Positions 33,356 through 41,535 of a stretch of DNA of 64,000 nt are shown here, one piece after another. The position numbers and the translations under genes were made by a program. The notes below the pieces were generated by a model that saw only the letters and a program-made list of their open reading frames with translations, was not told where the DNA came from and searched no databases. Within the stretch, counting starts at the first letter, position 1, and each line of letters starts with the position of its first letter. This stretch comes from G11 sp947167445 (GTDB taxonomy: Bacteria > Bacillota > Clostridia > Lachnospirales > Lachnospiraceae): assembly GCA_947167445.1 (NCBI GenBank), contig CAMVID010000001.1:186001-250000 (forward strand), written 5' to 3'.

Positions 33356-35063
33356 CCAATAACTCCTCTACTTTCTCCCCTGGTATGGGCTTCGAAAAAA
33401 GAAAGCCCTGAATTACTTCGCAGCCGATATCCTTAAGATACTGGTATTGCTCTTCGGTTTCCACCCCTTCAGCTATGGTCTCGTAACCCAAGCGATTGAC
33501 CATGTCTATCATGGAACCTGTAATTATTTTGCTTGATTCGTCATCGACAACGTTGTCTATAAAGGTTTTATCGATTTTCAGCGTGTCAATCGGCAAGCCA
33601 TTAAGGTATGACATGGAGGAAAACCCTGTACCAAAGTCATCTAGCGCAACCCTTATGCCGTACTCTCTGAGAACCAGAAGCTTAACTTTTACATTCTCAA
33701 AATCATCTATCAGAACACTCTCTGTGATTTCAAGCTCTATATTGCTGCACGGAACATCGTATCTCTTAAGAACCGAAAGAACCTTGTCCACGAAATCATC
33801 TTTTTTGTATTGAATGGCTGAAATGTTAATGGAAAGAATTATGTCACAGCCAAACTTTTCTCTCCAGGCAGCAAAAGTTCTTATGCTTTCCTCCATTACC
33901 CAATCACCTATGGGAATAATAATTCCACTTTGCTCAGCAATAGGAATGAAATGGGCAGGTGAAATCATTCTGCCATCGTTATCACGCCACCTGATAAGGG
34001 CTTCAACGCCTCTTATTCCTTTGGAGTCAGAATAAAACTGGGGCTGATAATACATGAAGAAACTGTTGGAGAACAATGCAGTTTTTAACTTGTTTTCCAA
34101 AGCAACCGTTTCTATAAAGTCATTTAGGATTCTTGCATCATAATAGGAAATGGTATCTTTACCGCGATGCTTGGACTTAAACATAACTATTTCTGCACAG
34201 TTAATAAGTTCAAGTTCAGTAGACGCTGCCTCAGGGTATTCAACCACACCCACAGAGACAGTTATTTTAATATTTTGACCATCTAAAAGAGTGAATCCTT
34301 CAGAAAGTCGCTCTCTTATAGTGTTATGAATAGTCTCAACGCTTCTTGATCCACAAGGATCATAAATAGCAATGCAGAACAGGTCTGAGTTAAAGTGCCC
34401 CGCAATAATATTGTCATTGCATAGACTCTTTAAGAACTGTCCGAACTGCTGAATAAGATCATCCCCTACAAGAAGGCCGATGCCGTCATTTATCTTTCTA
34501 AAATCGTCAATATCAAGAATCATGACACTGACTACGGAATTACATCTCTCCGCCTTATCAACAAATTCCTTAAGTTTCTTTACAAAGTAATTTCTGTTGA
34601 ACAATCCGGAAAGGGCATCGTAAAAAGCCATGAAAGAAAGCTCATCGTTCTTCTTTTTTAAAGTTGTGATGTCCTTGATTCTTACAACCTTATCAGTAGG
34701 TCGTCCCACGGAGTTGTAATTGATTGAGCACTGCATCTCAATCCATTTCTTTCCGTTTCTGACGGTGGCCTGCATAATTTCATCAAGCTTGCCGTCCTTC
34801 TCAATATTTAAGAAATCAGAAAAGCCGGCCCTGTAAGGTTCATCAACACAGTTAACCCACTTGGGCAAATCACGAATGTCCTTAAGCTCACATTCAAAGA
34901 AATCATTCCATTTGCCGAGAATGTTTAACTGCTTGGTCTGATAATTGTAATAAAAGAAGGCATTATTCGATGTCTCACAGATCATGCTGTACATGCGCTC
35001 AGTCTCTGTGATTTTCTGATTCATAGCCTTTAATAATTCAAGCTTATAACGAATCTCATCCAT
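33336..35063 (-). CDS. PAS-GGDEF(degenerate)-EAL cyclic-di-GMP phosphodiesterase
   Basis: Residues 15-130 form a PAS domain with a PAC end (RIKDITTLKKKND). The GGDEF-family domain (145-300, starts DALSGLFNRNYF) has FNSDLF (225-229 NSDLF) where GGDEF stands, so no cyclase activity is expected. The EAL domain (about 320-560) has GVEALIRW, NISAIQY, ELEITESVL, ALDDFGTGF, LKIDKTFID, TIAEGVETEE and QGFLFSKP, so hydrolysis of c-di-GMP is likely active. The ATG has GGAGGC. It overlaps the ATPase gene and follows asd. Confidence 0.93.
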   Translation of the reverse strand: MDEIRYKLELLKAMNQKITETERMYSMICETSNNAFFYYNYQTKQLNILGKWNDFFECELKDIRDLPKWVNCVDEPYRAGFSDFLNIEKDGKLDEIMQATVRNGKKWIEMQCSINYNSVGRPTDKVVRIKDITTLKKKNDELSFMAFYDALSGLFNRNYFVKKLKEFVDKAERCNSVVSVMILDIDDFRKINDGIGLLVGDDLIQQFGQFLKSLCNDNIIAGHFNSDLFCIAIYDPCGSRSVETIHNTIRERLSEGFTLLDGQNIKITVSVGVVEYPEAASTELELINCAEIVMFKSKHRGKDTISYYDARILNDFIETVALENKLKTALFSNSFFMYYQPQFYSDSKGIRGVEALIRWRDNDGRMISPAHFIPIAEQSGIIIPIGDWVMEESIRTFAAWREKFGCDIILSINISAIQYKKDDFVDKVLSVLKRYDVPCSNIELEITESVLIDDFENVKVKLLVLREYGIRVALDDFGTGFSSMSYLNGLPIDTLKIDKTFIDNVVDDESSKIITGSMIDMVNRLGYETIAEGVETEEQYQYLKDIGCEVIQGFLFSKPIPGEKVEELLDVSWEK

Positions 35064-35097
35064 CGAATAAAATGCCTCCGAACAAAATCTTTATTAC

Positions 35098-36183
35098 TTA
35101 TTTGGCTGCGATATAGCCCTGTGCTTTGAGAAGCTCTGCGCAAAGAACAGCACCGCCTGCAGCACCTCTTACAGTGTTATGAGAAAGTCCCACAAACTTG
35201 TAATCATATACAGAATCCTCTCTGATTCTGCCTACACTTATGCCCATGCCGTTCTCATAATTGACATCCAATGATACCTGAGGTCTGTTATCTTCCTCAA
35301 GATACTGGATAAACTGCTTGGGAGCGCTGGGAAGGTTAAGTTCCTGAGGAACGCCCTTAAAGTTTACAAGCTTCTCAATAAGCTGTTCCTTTGTAGGTTT
35401 CTTTTTGAACTTAACAAAAACAGCAGCAGTATGTCCGTTCAATACAGGGACTCTGATGCACTGACATGTAATAACAGGACTTTCTGCAGGAACAATAACG
35501 CCGTCTTTGATCTCGCCCCAGATTCTCAAGGGCTCCTTCTCGCTCTTCTCTTCCTCGCCGCCGATGTAAGGAATGATGTTTCCTACCATTTCGGGCCAGT
35601 CCTTAAAAGTCTTACCTGCTCCGGAAATAGCCTGATATGTTGTTGCTACAACTTCGTAGGGCTCAAATTCCTTCCATGCGGTAAGTACAGGAGCATAACT
35701 CTGAATTGAGCAGTTAGGCTTAACTGCAATAAATCCTCTTGTTGTGCCAAGTCTCTTTCTCTGGAAATCAATAACCTTCATATGCTCAGGATTGATTTCG
35801 GGAACAACCATGGGAACATCCGGAGTCCATCTGTGTGCGGAGTTGTTGGAAACAACCGGAGTTTCTGTCTTGGCATATGCTTCCTCAATAGCTTTAATCT
35901 CATCCTTGGTCATATCAACTGCGCTGAACACAAAATCAACGGAAGAAGCAACCTTCTCCACTTCATTTACATTCATTACCACAATCTTTTTGACTGCTTC
36001 AGGCATGGGAGTATCCATTTTCCATCTGTCTCCCACAGCCTCTTCGTAAGTCTTGCCGGCAGAACGAGGGCTTGCTGCGATCGTAACAACCTCAAACCAG
36101 GGGTGATTCTCCAAAAGGCTTATAAACCTCTGTCCAACCATGCCCGTGCCGCCAAGAATACCAACACGTAATTTGTCACTCAT
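35098..36183 (-). CDS. asd: Aspartate-semialdehyde dehydrogenase Asd
   Basis: Reduces aspartyl phosphate to aspartate semialdehyde for lysine, threonine, methionine and cell wall precursors. The 361-residue protein has GILGGTGMVGQRFI for NADP, the catalytic cysteine in VKPNCSIQ, SGAGKTFKDW, and the histidine in NGHTAAVFV. This is the archaeal/Gram-positive-like subtype by its GKTFKDWPE region. GAGGAG lies ahead of the ATG. It lies 29 bases after argH and before the EAL gene, so the signalling genes are cotranscribed with amino acid genes. Confidence 0.95.
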   Translation of the reverse strand: MSDKLRVGILGGTGMVGQRFISLLENHPWFEVVTIAASPRSAGKTYEEAVGDRWKMDTPMPEAVKKIVVMNVNEVEKVASSVDFVFSAVDMTKDEIKAIEEAYAKTETPVVSNNSAHRWTPDVPMVVPEINPEHMKVIDFQRKRLGTTRGFIAVKPNCSIQSYAPVLTAWKEFEPYEVVATTYQAISGAGKTFKDWPEMVGNIIPYIGGEEEKSEKEPLRIWGEIKDGVIVPAESPVITCQCIRVPVLNGHTAAVFVKFKKKPTKEQLIEKLVNFKGVPQELNLPSAPKQFIQYLEEDNRPQVSLDVNYENGMGISVGRIREDSVYDYKFVGLSHNTVRGAAGGAVLCAELLKAQGYIAAK

Positions 36184-36212
36184 TTTTTCATCTCTCCTCT
36201 TAAATATATTTC

Positions 36213-37589
36213 TCAGATACCAAGATATTCCTTTTCGATATCTATAACTTTCTTCATTGCATCCATTCCGGGGCCTCCGACTGTAACTCGCTTCTCAACG
36301 CAGGTCCTTAAACTGATTGCATCATATATGTCCTCATCAAACAGTTCGGACATTTTCTTAAGTTCTTCCAAAGAAAGTTCCTCAATGGAGCAGTCCTTGT
36401 CAATGCAATATAAAACAAGTCGTCCGATAACACCATGGGCATCCCTGAAGGGCATACCCTTCTTAACAAGATAATCAGCTGCATCGGTGGCATTGGTAAA
36501 GCCTTTCATTGCAGATTTGGCCATAACATCCTTGTTAAACTTAATTGTTGACAGCATTCCTGTAAAAAGTGTAATGCAGTCAGATACAGTCTTAATGGCA
36601 TCAAAGGTCAGCTCCTTGTCTTCCTGCATATCTTTATTGTATGCAAGAGGAATGCCTTTCATGGTTGTAAGAATGCTCATCAGCGCTCCGTATACTCTTC
36701 CTGTCTTGCCCCTTACAAGTTCTGCAATATCGGGATTCTTCTTCTGGGGCATGATGCTGCTTCCTGTTGAATAAGCATCATCAATCTCAATAAACCTGTA
36801 TTCGTTTGAATTCCATATAATAATCTCTTCGCTGAATCTGGAAAGATGCATCATAACCAAAGAAAGTGCAGACAGAAATTCTACAACGTAGTCTCTGTCG
36901 GATACGGAATCCATGGAATTCAAAGTCGGTCCGTTAAAAGAAAGGAGCTTTGCTGTATAGAATCTGTCCAGGGGATAAGTTGTACCTGCAAGGGCGCCTG
37001 CCCCCAAAGGACAGTAATTCATTCGTTCATAAATATCACTCATGCGAGATCTGTCTCGCTTAAACATTTCAAAGTATGCACCAAAGTGATGTGCTATTGT
37101 GGTGGGCTGAGCCTTCTGAAGATGTGTAAACCCGGGCATGTAGGTCTCAATATTATCCTCCATAATGCCAAGGATTACTTTAAGAAGTTCCTCCAAAGCC
37201 TCATCCACTTCAAGAATTGCGCTTCTTACGTAGAGTCTCATATCGAGGGCAACCTGATCGTTTCTGCTTCGGCCTGTATGAAGTTTCTTTCCAACATCGC
37301 CTATTCTGTCTATAAGGTTCGCTTCAACAAAGGAATGAACATCTTCATACTCTTTGGTAATTTCAAGCTTTCCTTCAGAAACATCCTTATGAATTCCCTT
37401 TAGGCCTTCAATAATTTCCTTCATTTCATTCTCGGAAACTATGCCCTGCTTTCCAAGCATTGTGACGTGAGCGATACTGCCCTCTATATCCTGATCAAAA
37501 AGCAGTCTGTCAAAGGAGATGGATGCATTGAAATCATACACCAGTTTATCGGTTTCTTTAGTAAATCTTCCGCCCCATAATTGAGCCAT
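36213..37589 (-). CDS. argH: Argininosuccinate lyase ArgH
   Basis: Splits argininosuccinate into arginine and fumarate. The 458-residue protein has the fumarase/aspartase signature GSSIMPQKKNPD, and HTGRSRNDQVALD. It begins WGGRFTKETDKLV, the family start. A strong promoter lies upstream, so it leads the run argH-asd-EAL-ATPase-topB-GlmU-like-PAS. No other arginine gene is in the window. Confidence 0.96.
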   Translation of the reverse strand: MAQLWGGRFTKETDKLVYDFNASISFDRLLFDQDIEGSIAHVTMLGKQGIVSENEMKEIIEGLKGIHKDVSEGKLEITKEYEDVHSFVEANLIDRIGDVGKKLHTGRSRNDQVALDMRLYVRSAILEVDEALEELLKVILGIMEDNIETYMPGFTHLQKAQPTTIAHHFGAYFEMFKRDRSRMSDIYERMNYCPLGAGALAGTTYPLDRFYTAKLLSFNGPTLNSMDSVSDRDYVVEFLSALSLVMMHLSRFSEEIIIWNSNEYRFIEIDDAYSTGSSIMPQKKNPDIAELVRGKTGRVYGALMSILTTMKGIPLAYNKDMQEDKELTFDAIKTVSDCITLFTGMLSTIKFNKDVMAKSAMKGFTNATDAADYLVKKGMPFRDAHGVIGRLVLYCIDKDCSIEELSLEELKKMSELFDEDIYDAISLRTCVEKRVTVGGPGMDAMKKVIDIEKEYLGI

Positions 37590-37625
37590 TGCGGGTTACC
37601 TCTCAATTTATTAAATCTGGTTTTT

Positions 37626-37654
37626 ATCATATCATATCAGAGGGTTAAATTCAA
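37626..37654 (-). promoter_or_regulatory. Promoter of argH and its operon
   Basis: TTGAAT (37649-37654) and TATGAT (37626-37631), 17 bases apart on the minus strand, 37 bases before the argH ATG. It lies right after the tRNA terminator. Confidence 0.65.
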
Positions 37655-37656
37655 AT

Positions 37657-37689
37657 AAAAAAAGTGCCAAAAATCAATATCTTTGGCGC
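37657..37689 (-). terminator. Terminator of the tRNA-Thr gene
   Basis: Stem GTGCCAAA/TTTGGCGC (37664-37671 with 37682-37689) followed on the minus strand by seven T. It starts 8 bases after the tRNA 3' end. Confidence 0.78.
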
Positions 37690-37696
37690 TTAAAAA

Positions 37697-37769
37697 AGCT
37701 GGAAAAGAGACTCGAACTCTCGACCCCTTCATTACGAGTGAAGTGCTCTACCGACTGAGCTATTCCAGC
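37697..37769 (-). tRNA. tRNA-Thr (anticodon CGT)
   Basis: On the minus strand the acceptor arms GCTGGAA and TTCCAGC pair fully; D stem GCTC/GAGC; anticodon stem CTTCA/TGAAG with loop CTCGTAA, so anticodon CGT reading ACG; T stem GAGAG/CTCTT with loop TTCGAGT. 73 bases with T as discriminator; CCA is not encoded. A TTGCAA-17-TATAAT promoter lies ahead and a terminator behind, so it is a stand-alone gene. Confidence 0.95.
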
Positions 37770-37799
37770 ATCATCGCGAACAATGTCGCAACGAAAATT

Positions 37800-37828
37800 A
37801 TTATACTTGCAATAAAACAAATTTGCAA
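37800..37828 (-). promoter_or_regulatory. Promoter of the tRNA-Thr gene
   Basis: TTGCAA (37823-37828), 17 bases, TATAAT (37800-37805), about 30 bases upstream of the mature tRNA 5' end on the minus strand. Confidence 0.75.
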
Positions 37829-37836
37829 TAAAATAA

Positions 37837-39399
37837 TTAGACCAATTCGTTTATTACTTCAAGAAGTTTTTCGTTTCTTATGGGCTTCACAAGATAGCCG
37901 TTCATTCCCGCCTTGAGGCATCTTTCTTTATCCTCACTAAAGGCATTGGCTGTCATGGCAATAATGGGAATCAAAGACTTCTGTGCATCAGTAAGACTCC
38001 TGATTTTCAATGTGGCTTCAACGCCATCCATAACAGGCATCATAACATCCATAAGAACGCAAAGATAAGTTCCCGGTTCACAGGCTTCTATCTTATCCAA
38101 TGCCTCTTTGCCGTTAGTAGCCTCATCTACAATAATACCTTCGGACTCAAGGCAATCCCTCTCGATTTCACGATTAAGCTCATTGTCCTCCACCAGAAGA
38201 ATCCTTGTGCCCATAATAGATGAGCCATGGGAAGCGGATTTATTCTCGCCTTTATAATAATCAATTTTGCGGAAACAGAAACGGCAGGTAACCTTTGTGC
38301 CCTTTCCGGGTTCCGAATCCACAAGGAGCTTACCGTTCATAAGCTCAATCAGGCGCTTTGCTATGCTCATTCCAAGGCCAACGCCTTTAATTCCGGTAAG
38401 TGTTGTTGTGTGTCTGCCGGAGAAGGTTTCAAACAGATGATGGTCTACAAAGTCACGACTCATTCCCACTCCGTTATCCGAAATGGTAACATCATAGTTT
38501 GTAAAGCCCTCAGGTGTGGACGAATCTGTATTCTGAGTAACTGAAATCGAAACCTTGCCATTGTTGGGAGTAAACTTAATGGCATTGGAAACAATGTTAT
38601 AAACTATTCTTCCGACCTTTATCTCATCGAAAATGGCCTCGACATTTTCAACGTCTTCCGTATCAATAAGAATGCCGATATTCTTCTCTTTGGCCTGCTC
38701 TTTCACCATATCAAGGAGTCTGTCAAGGCAGTCAATAATATTTGCCTCATCCTCATCAAGAACAACCTTACCTGATTCAATTCTCGCAAGGTCAAAGGCA
38801 TCGTTTATAATTTTGAGAAGCTGTTCTCCCGAAAGTTCCAGCTTATCCAGGCACTCAAGGGCCTTTTTCGGTTCATTTATATATTTCTTGGCCATCTGGG
38901 TATATCCCATAATGGCATTCATGGGCGTTCTGACATCATGAGACATGTCGAAAATAAATCTGTCCTTATTCTCGGCACGAGCCATCTCATTGCTGTAATC
39001 CTCTGCTACTACAAAAGCAACAACATCCTCTTCCTCGGTGTACAGATAGAAGGAAAGCTTCAGACAGTATTTACCGATTCCCGGAATAGAAACCCAACAG
39101 GATGTCTCAGGTCTTAAAATGCCGTTATCGAAGTTTTTGAGAAGAGTTTCCGTACTGCAGGCATTCAAAAACACCTCTTTGTCAGAAAGAAGGTCATTCT
39201 TTACAATCTGATTAAGAAGGCCGGTGTAAGACGCATTCTCCTTTAATCCAAAGTTTGCGGTGCAAGGCACATAGCCCTTGGAAGTGTTCTCATAAACATC
39301 ACCCATCAGCTGATTCTTAGTGACATTAACGGTAACATATCCCGTTGCAGATGATAACAATATCTCCTTAAAATCGAATTCTTTGCTTCTATAGCCCAT
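37837..39399 (-). CDS. Hybrid sensor histidine kinase/response regulator
   Basis: A 520-residue soluble kinase. Residues 1-140 are an unknown sensor region, perhaps PAS-like (EDVVAFVVAEDYSNEM). The dimerisation domain has the phospho-histidine His154 in DMSHDVRTPMNAIMGY; the ATPase domain has NIVSNAIKFTP, DNGVGMS and GVGLGMSIAKRLIE. A receiver domain (about 395-520) has the phospho-aspartate Asp451 (LMDVMMPVMDG) and the lysine in GYLVKPI. There is no membrane segment. It lies 6 bases after the GlgB-like gene, so the two are probably cotranscribed. GGGGGA precedes the ATG. Confidence 0.92.
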   Translation of the reverse strand: MGYRSKEFDFKEILLSSATGYVTVNVTKNQLMGDVYENTSKGYVPCTANFGLKENASYTGLLNQIVKNDLLSDKEVFLNACSTETLLKNFDNGILRPETSCWVSIPGIGKYCLKLSFYLYTEEEDVVAFVVAEDYSNEMARAENKDRFIFDMSHDVRTPMNAIMGYTQMAKKYINEPKKALECLDKLELSGEQLLKIINDAFDLARIESGKVVLDEDEANIIDCLDRLLDMVKEQAKEKNIGILIDTEDVENVEAIFDEIKVGRIVYNIVSNAIKFTPNNGKVSISVTQNTDSSTPEGFTNYDVTISDNGVGMSRDFVDHHLFETFSGRHTTTLTGIKGVGLGMSIAKRLIELMNGKLLVDSEPGKGTKVTCRFCFRKIDYYKGENKSASHGSSIMGTRILLVEDNELNREIERDCLESEGIIVDEATNGKEALDKIEACEPGTYLCVLMDVMMPVMDGVEATLKIRSLTDAQKSLIPIIAMTANAFSEDKERCLKAGMNGYLVKPIRNEKLLEVINELV

Positions 39400-39405
39400 A
39401 GTTAT

Positions 39406-41520
39406 CTATTCCCCCATGAATTTGTAAATAATAAGGCTTAGTTTACTGATATCAATCTTTGTAAAGTATTGTCTTCCGTCCCATTCTCCTGTGGACGCTT
39501 TTCTTGCTCTCTTATTGCTGCTTTGTTTATTACCTCCGAATTTTACATCATCGGAATTAAATATCTCTTTGTATGTTCCCGGGAAAGGAACACCGATTTT
39601 TAATTTCTGGTCTATTCCGGCAAAGTTAGCCACCACCAGAAGCAAATCCTTGTCATTCTCCCCTTTTCTAAGGAATGACAAATAGCATTTCTCCGGCGAA
39701 ATACAGTTGATCCATTCAAACCCGTCGGAATAATCATCAAGAACACTTAATGCGGGTTCTTTCAGATAAAGCTCATTTAAAGCCTTAAGCAATGGATTAA
39801 ATCCATCATCCTCACCCATAAAAATATGCTTTCTTCCGGGATGAGAATACATATATGCCAAAGATAATCTCAAATTGGCATTTTTGTCAAATTCATCTCC
39901 GGGCATCTTCTGTACCAGACTCATTCCATCCTGACAGATAAGGTCATGAGATAAAGGAAGAATAAAACGATCCGAATAAGCATATATCATGCTGAATGTA
40001 AGGTCGTTATGATGATGAGCTCTAAAGTATGGATCAAATTTAATGTAATCCACAAAATCATTGGTCCATCCGATATTCCATTTAAAATCAAAGCCCAGGC
40101 CTTCCTCATCAAGAGCTGCAGTAACCTTGGGGTATGCACTGTTTTCTTCGGCAATTGTTATAATGCCGGGGTTCCTCTTGTGAGAAATGGAATTAAAATG
40201 CTTGATAAATTCAATTGCATCCAGATCTTCGTTCCCGCCATACATATTGGGGGACCACTCTCCGTCTGCCTTACCGTAATCCAGGTAAAGCATTCTGGAA
40301 ACAGAGGGGATTCTAAGTCCATCTGCGTGATACCTTTCAATCCAGAATAAGCCATTTGCAATCAGGAAGTTTGAAACTTCAAATCTTGAATAATTAAACC
40401 TCAAAGCATCAATGTCATTGTATGACATCCTCTTGGGATCCGGATTCTCATATAATTTTGAGCCGTCAAAGTCAGATAATCCGTGTAATAACCTTGGAAA
40501 ATGAGAAGGAGCCCAATCAAGAATAACTCCGATTCCCGCCATGTGAAGTTTATCTATAAGTTCTGCGAATTCTGAAGGAGTACCGTATCTTGCTGTGGGA
40601 GCATAAAAGCATGAGGTATCAAATCCAAGGCAACTGTCATCCGTATAGTCCATGACAGGCATAATCTCCACGTGGGTATATCCTGTCTCCTTCACATGCT
40701 CTATAATCTCATCTGCAATACCCTTATATCCCAAATCTGCCGGGAAAGATCCAAGATAGACTTCATAAACAGACAAGGGATCTGCATTTTTGAATTCTGT
40801 TCTCTTCTTAAGCCATTCACTGTCGTGCCATTCAAAATCAGTGTCTGAAATTACTGAAGCATTGGCCGGTCTCAGTTCCGAACAAAAAGCATAAGGATCA
40901 GCCTTAAGATAGGTAAGACCGTCTCTTAATTTGATTTCAAATTTATATTTTTCACCTTTTCCTATTCCGGGAATAAAAATCTCAAATATCCCCGTATCTT
41001 TTAAAAGGTTCATCTGGTGAATTCTTCCGTCCCAATTATTGAAATCACCAACAACGCTTACTCTTTGAGCCATAGGAGCCCAAACGGCAAAAGAAACACC
41101 CTTTATCCCCTTTAATTCTCTTGGGTGAGCACCCAAAAGTCTGTAAACCGAATAATGTATCCCCTTCGAAAATCTCTCCAGATCATTCTCTTCAAAAACA
41201 GAATCAAAACTGTAGGGGTCAATAACTTTTGTGGATTCTCCATCCACATCTTTTACAAGAAAATAATAATCAAATTTGCCGTAGGTAGGCACTAAAGCTG
41301 CATAAAAGCCATCTTCATCCGCAAGTTCCATGTTCTTGTCATAATCCAATGAAGGGACACATAAGCTTACTCGCTTTGCCCTGGGGAAAAAGGCCTGAAT
41401 AAGAGTTGAAGTCCCAACCTGATGAGCGCCCAAAACCTCTCCCGGTCTTTGGGATTCAGAGTAGATTATCTCCTCTATTCTCGGCCAATTCATTAATTTA
41501 TACAGCTTATTAGTCATCAT
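39406..41520 (-). CDS. Branching-enzyme-like GH13 protein lacking the nucleophile (probable pseudoenzyme)
   Basis: A 704-residue homologue of the glycogen branching enzyme GlgB, with two N-terminal CBM48-like parts (about 15-115 and 130-230) and a GH13 barrel. Its numbering lines up with what I recall for E. coli GlgB: Asp335 and His340 in DWAPSHF, Arg403, Glu458 in IAEENSAYP, and His525-Asp526 in LPLSHD are all kept. At 405, where the catalytic Asp nucleophile should be, the codon is CCC: DGLRIPSVSRM in place of GLRVDAVASM. Branching activity should thus be lost; a carbohydrate-binding or regulatory role is inference. It is followed at 6 bases by a hybrid kinase. AAAGGA precedes the ATG. Confidence 0.88.
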   Translation of the reverse strand: MMTNKLYKLMNWPRIEEIIYSESQRPGEVLGAHQVGTSTLIQAFFPRAKRVSLCVPSLDYDKNMELADEDGFYAALVPTYGKFDYYFLVKDVDGESTKVIDPYSFDSVFEENDLERFSKGIHYSVYRLLGAHPRELKGIKGVSFAVWAPMAQRVSVVGDFNNWDGRIHQMNLLKDTGIFEIFIPGIGKGEKYKFEIKLRDGLTYLKADPYAFCSELRPANASVISDTDFEWHDSEWLKKRTEFKNADPLSVYEVYLGSFPADLGYKGIADEIIEHVKETGYTHVEIMPVMDYTDDSCLGFDTSCFYAPTARYGTPSEFAELIDKLHMAGIGVILDWAPSHFPRLLHGLSDFDGSKLYENPDPKRMSYNDIDALRFNYSRFEVSNFLIANGLFWIERYHADGLRIPSVSRMLYLDYGKADGEWSPNMYGGNEDLDAIEFIKHFNSISHKRNPGIITIAEENSAYPKVTAALDEEGLGFDFKWNIGWTNDFVDYIKFDPYFRAHHHNDLTFSMIYAYSDRFILPLSHDLICQDGMSLVQKMPGDEFDKNANLRLSLAYMYSHPGRKHIFMGEDDGFNPLLKALNELYLKEPALSVLDDYSDGFEWINCISPEKCYLSFLRKGENDKDLLLVVANFAGIDQKLKIGVPFPGTYKEIFNSDDVKFGGNKQSSNKRARKASTGEWDGRQYFTKIDISKLSLIIYKFMGE

Positions 41521-41535
41521 AAAACGTCCTTTGTT

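Noticed and set aside
36846..37403. Open frame of 185 codons opposite argH
   Set aside because: Antisense to a conserved enzyme; composition matches a shadow.
40306..40308. Sequencing error as the reason for Pro405 in the GlgB-like protein
   Set aside because: Two or more substitutions would be needed to turn an Asp codon into CCC, the frame is intact and adjacent residues differ as well, so simple error is unlikely though not excluded.
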